Positions 62,125-64,000 of a DNA stretch of 64,000 bases are shown here, one piece after another. The notes under the pieces are model-generated. The model ran no database searches, had not been told where the DNA came from, and saw only the letters and a list, made by a program, of their open reading frames with translations. How positions within the stretch are numbered: position 1 is the first letter of the stretch; each line of letters begins with the position of its first letter. The translations under genes and the position numbers were made by a program. The stretch is from Thermoguttaceae bacterium (GTDB lineage: Bacteria; Planctomycetota; Planctomycetia; Pirellulales; Thermoguttaceae), in contig JAGBAA010000141.1 of NCBI GenBank assembly GCA_017939795.1, positions 1 to 64,000 of the forward strand, read 5' to 3'.

Positions 62125-63834
62125 CTAAGCGTTCTTTTTCCCGTTTTTGAAGGCGCAGAAGATGAGAGCGCCGGCAACGAGAAGCAGCGGGATCGCGATG
62201 AGCGGACGGAACCAAAGCCACGCGATGGCGATCGTGATGAGCGAGATCGCTCCGGCGAGCAGACCCGCCACGATGTTGGTCGCACCGCCGACCAGACTGC
62301 CGAGGAACGGAATGACGTCAGCCAGCACGGAGAGAGGCTTGAAGATCATGCCGAAGCCGATGAACATCAGGAAGAAACCGACTGCACGCAGGATCCAGCC
62401 GAACATGCTGTTTTCAGCCTGGGCATTTTCAAACATCGCTTCCATGGTAGTCGTGCCGACTTCCACACGCTCGATCGAATTTCGGTTGATCTGGAACGGG
62501 ATCAGTTTTCCGTCTTTTTGGCCGGCAATGACGCTGACGTCGCCGTTTTCGACGTATTCAAACGAGATGCGAACGTCGCCGATCTGCGGATGGTTGGGGT
62601 CTGCGCCAATGTAGAAAATACCGTTCACGACCTGCGGGCCAGCGGGAACGGCCTGCTGGACCATGCCGTTTGCCGGAACTGCATAAACCTGAGCCGTACC
62701 AGGCTGCGCCACGTAGACCGGAGTCGTGCCGGGCTGAGCTGCGGGCTGGACCATGACCGGCTGAACGGCGGCAGGCTGAGCTGCGGGCTGGACCATGACC
62801 GGCTGAACAGCGGCAGGCTGAGCTGCGGGCTGGACCATGACCGGCTGAACAGCGGCAGGCTGAGCTGTAGGAGCTGGAACGGTACTCGTCATGGAGGTCG
62901 AGGGAACGGCTTCTACCGGGACGGCGGCCGGAGCAGGAGCAGCTTCCACCGGGACGGCGGCCGGAGCCGGAGCAGCTTCCACCGGGACGGCGGCCGGAGC
63001 CGGAGCAGCTTCCACCGGGACGGCGGCCGGAGCAGGAGCGGCTTCCACCGGGACGGCGGCCGGAGCAGGAACGGTTTCCACCGGGACGGCGGCCGGAGCA
63101 GGAACAGCTTCCACCGGGACGGCGGCCGGAGCAGGAACGGCTTCCACCGGGACGGCGGCCGGAGCAGGAGCAGCTTCCACCGGGACGGCGGCCGGAGCAG
63201 GAGCAGCTTCCGCCGGGACGGCGGCCGGAGCAGGTGCAGCTTCCGGAGCCGGCACGGAGAATTTCTTCCAGTTGCTCTTCTGACGAGCGACTTCAGGTTC
63301 GACCTGGAAATCACCAAGAGTCACGTTTTCCGCATAGTATTCCGTTCCTTCATACGGCATTGGCGGGTTGGTGTGTCCGGCAGATTCTTTGAAAGATGAA
63401 GAATCGATCGGCGTGGAGGACCAGCCGGTAGAGTACGTGTACGTCGTTTTGGTTTCGGTTCCGCCGCCGAGTTTTTTGACGGTTTCGGAACGGCTCTCTT
63501 CCTTCCACTGGAACATTTCGACGTTTCGCTTCAGTTTCAGAGCATTGACGGAAACGGACGGAAAATCCGTATCGGCCAGAACGTCATCGGTCTTCATGGT
63601 GCCTGTCGTGTAGACGAGTTTTCCATCATTGGCGGCATCGACGGCATCGGATTTGATCTCGACGCATTCGCTGGCTCCCTGCTTCAGGGCGCGATAGCGT
63701 TTGACGGTTCGGCCTTCATTCCAGAAAAGAAGGGCGATCGCGACTCCAACGAGAACGAAACCAACGAGGATCCCCTTGAGGGAATCTCCGATTCTGGAAA
63801 ACCAGGATTGAGTGGTCGTTTCTGTGTACGACAT
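62125..63834 (-). CDS. TMEM43-family membrane protein with Pro/Ala/Val repeat insert
   Basis: Predicted 569-residue membrane protein. ATG 63834 follows AAGGAG at 8 nt. A first helix (about 22-40, GILVGFVLVGVAIALLFWNEGR) with the family-typical WNEG is followed by an extracytoplasmic domain (about 42-200), then a repetitive Ala/Pro/Val/Glu and Gln/Pro insert (about 200-400), then IGADPNHPQIGDVRISFEYVENGDVSVIAGQ and three to four C-terminal helices (about 470-565). TMEM43 proteins normally lack the insert and are about 400 residues or fewer. The role of bacterial members is unknown. The insert resembles the hppA tail in composition. Confidence 0.85.
   Translation of the reverse strand: MSYTETTTQSWFSRIGDSLKGILVGFVLVGVAIALLFWNEGRTVKRYRALKQGASECVEIKSDAVDAANDGKLVYTTGTMKTDDVLADTDFPSVSVNALKLKRNVEMFQWKEESRSETVKKLGGGTETKTTYTYSTGWSSTPIDSSSFKESAGHTNPPMPYEGTEYYAENVTLGDFQVEPEVARQKSNWKKFSVPAPEAAPAPAAVPAEAAPAPAAVPVEAAPAPAAVPVEAVPAPAAVPVEAVPAPAAVPVETVPAPAAVPVEAAPAPAAVPVEAAPAPAAVPVEAAPAPAAVPVEAAPAPAAVPVEAVPSTSMTSTVPAPTAQPAAVQPVMVQPAAQPAAVQPVMVQPAAQPAAVQPVMVQPAAQPGTTPVYVAQPGTAQVYAVPANGMVQQAVPAGPQVVNGIFYIGADPNHPQIGDVRISFEYVENGDVSVIAGQKDGKLIPFQINRNSIERVEVGTTTMEAMFENAQAENSMFGWILRAVGFFLMFIGFGMIFKPLSVLADVIPFLGSLVGGATNIVAGLLAGAISLITIAIAWLWFRPLIAIPLLLVAGALIFCAFKNGKKNA
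62734..62860 (-). repeat. 42-bp tandem repeat in the TMEM43-like gene
   Basis: Three units 42 bp apart (62734, 62776, 62818) encode a Gln/Pro/Ala/Val/Met block of the QPAAQPAAVQPVMV type. Confidence 0.9.
62908..63249 (-). repeat. 33-bp tandem repeat in the TMEM43-like gene
   Basis: About ten 33-bp units encode EAAPAPAAVPV with small changes (EAV, ETV, EAA). Confidence 0.92.
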
Positions 63835-64000
63835 GATAGAACTCCTTGAAATTTTGGAAATCTTACGGGCATTGGAATTTATTGTGCGGTACCCTGATGT
63901 CTGCCCGAACACAATTCAGGAACAAAACGACAGTTGAAAACTGATTTTAAAAAAACAGTTTTTCAGACTGGGAAATTTCTTTCTATTTTACGCAGAACGG

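Noticed and set aside
62026-63399. A 457-codon Arg/Gly/Ser-rich frame opposite the TMEM43-like gene
   Set aside because: It is the complement of the Pro/Ala repeats and starts within the bidirectional terminator region.

Overview
The window reads as a chromosomal segment of a PVC-group bacterium, most likely a Planctomycetota member. That is an inference from gene content: three large secreted proteins with PEP-CTERM tails, a planctomycete-type leucine-rich-repeat protein, a DUF1573 protein, a TMEM43-family protein, very large secreted/membrane proteins with Gly/Asn/Ser-rich linkers, and several genes with no clear Shine-Dalgarno sequence. No rRNA, phage, insertion sequence or CRISPR array is visible.

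Layout. 1-7.4 kb: tRNA-Glu(CTC), then two tandem paralogous PEP-CTERM passenger-repeat proteins. 7.5-9.2 kb: convergent queuosine genes queG and queC. 9.6-12.8 kb: a promoter and a membrane pyrophosphatase (hppA) with an unusual Ala/Pro- and Cys-rich N-terminal tail. 13.1-22.3 kb: a TolC-like protein (minus), then hflX, a LarA-like enzyme, an LRR protein, panB and an FGGY sugar kinase (plus). 22.3-26.1 kb (minus): a sialidase-like protein with a Tat signal and a third PEP-CTERM protein. 26.3-30.5 kb (minus): a ppx-ppk1 polyphosphate pair separated by a 38-bp tandem repeat array. 30.7-36.4 kb: a transglutaminase-like protein, tyrS, a small membrane-anchored protein, cimA with an attenuator-like leader, a 29-residue hydrophobic ORF and tRNA-Gln(TTG). 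36.5-39.6 kb: a HIT protein, an HtrA-like protein that has lost its catalytic triad, and an APH-like kinase. 39.8-45.2 kb (minus): a decayed BspA-type LRR gene, hemL, and a DUF1573 protein with a long acidic repetitive tail. 45.8-61.9 kb (plus): three consecutive giant proteins of 1806, 1648 and 1904 residues, apparently one operon. 62.1-63.8 kb (minus): a TMEM43-like protein with a Pro/Ala/Val repeat insert.

How the parts relate. Housekeeping genes (tyrS, hemL, panB, cimA, queG/queC, hflX) are mixed with cell-envelope genes. The clearest metabolic theme is phosphate energy currency: hppA uses pyrophosphate to pump cations, and ppk1/ppx make and degrade polyphosphate. The clearest envelope theme is large repetitive exported proteins. 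The best candidate for an undescribed system is the 16-kb giant-protein operon, whose three products share one overall architecture (signal sequence, beta-rich modules, disordered linkers, C-terminal membrane segments). Its function cannot be read from the sequence.

Coordinates and motif positions were read by eye. No database search or folding program was run.
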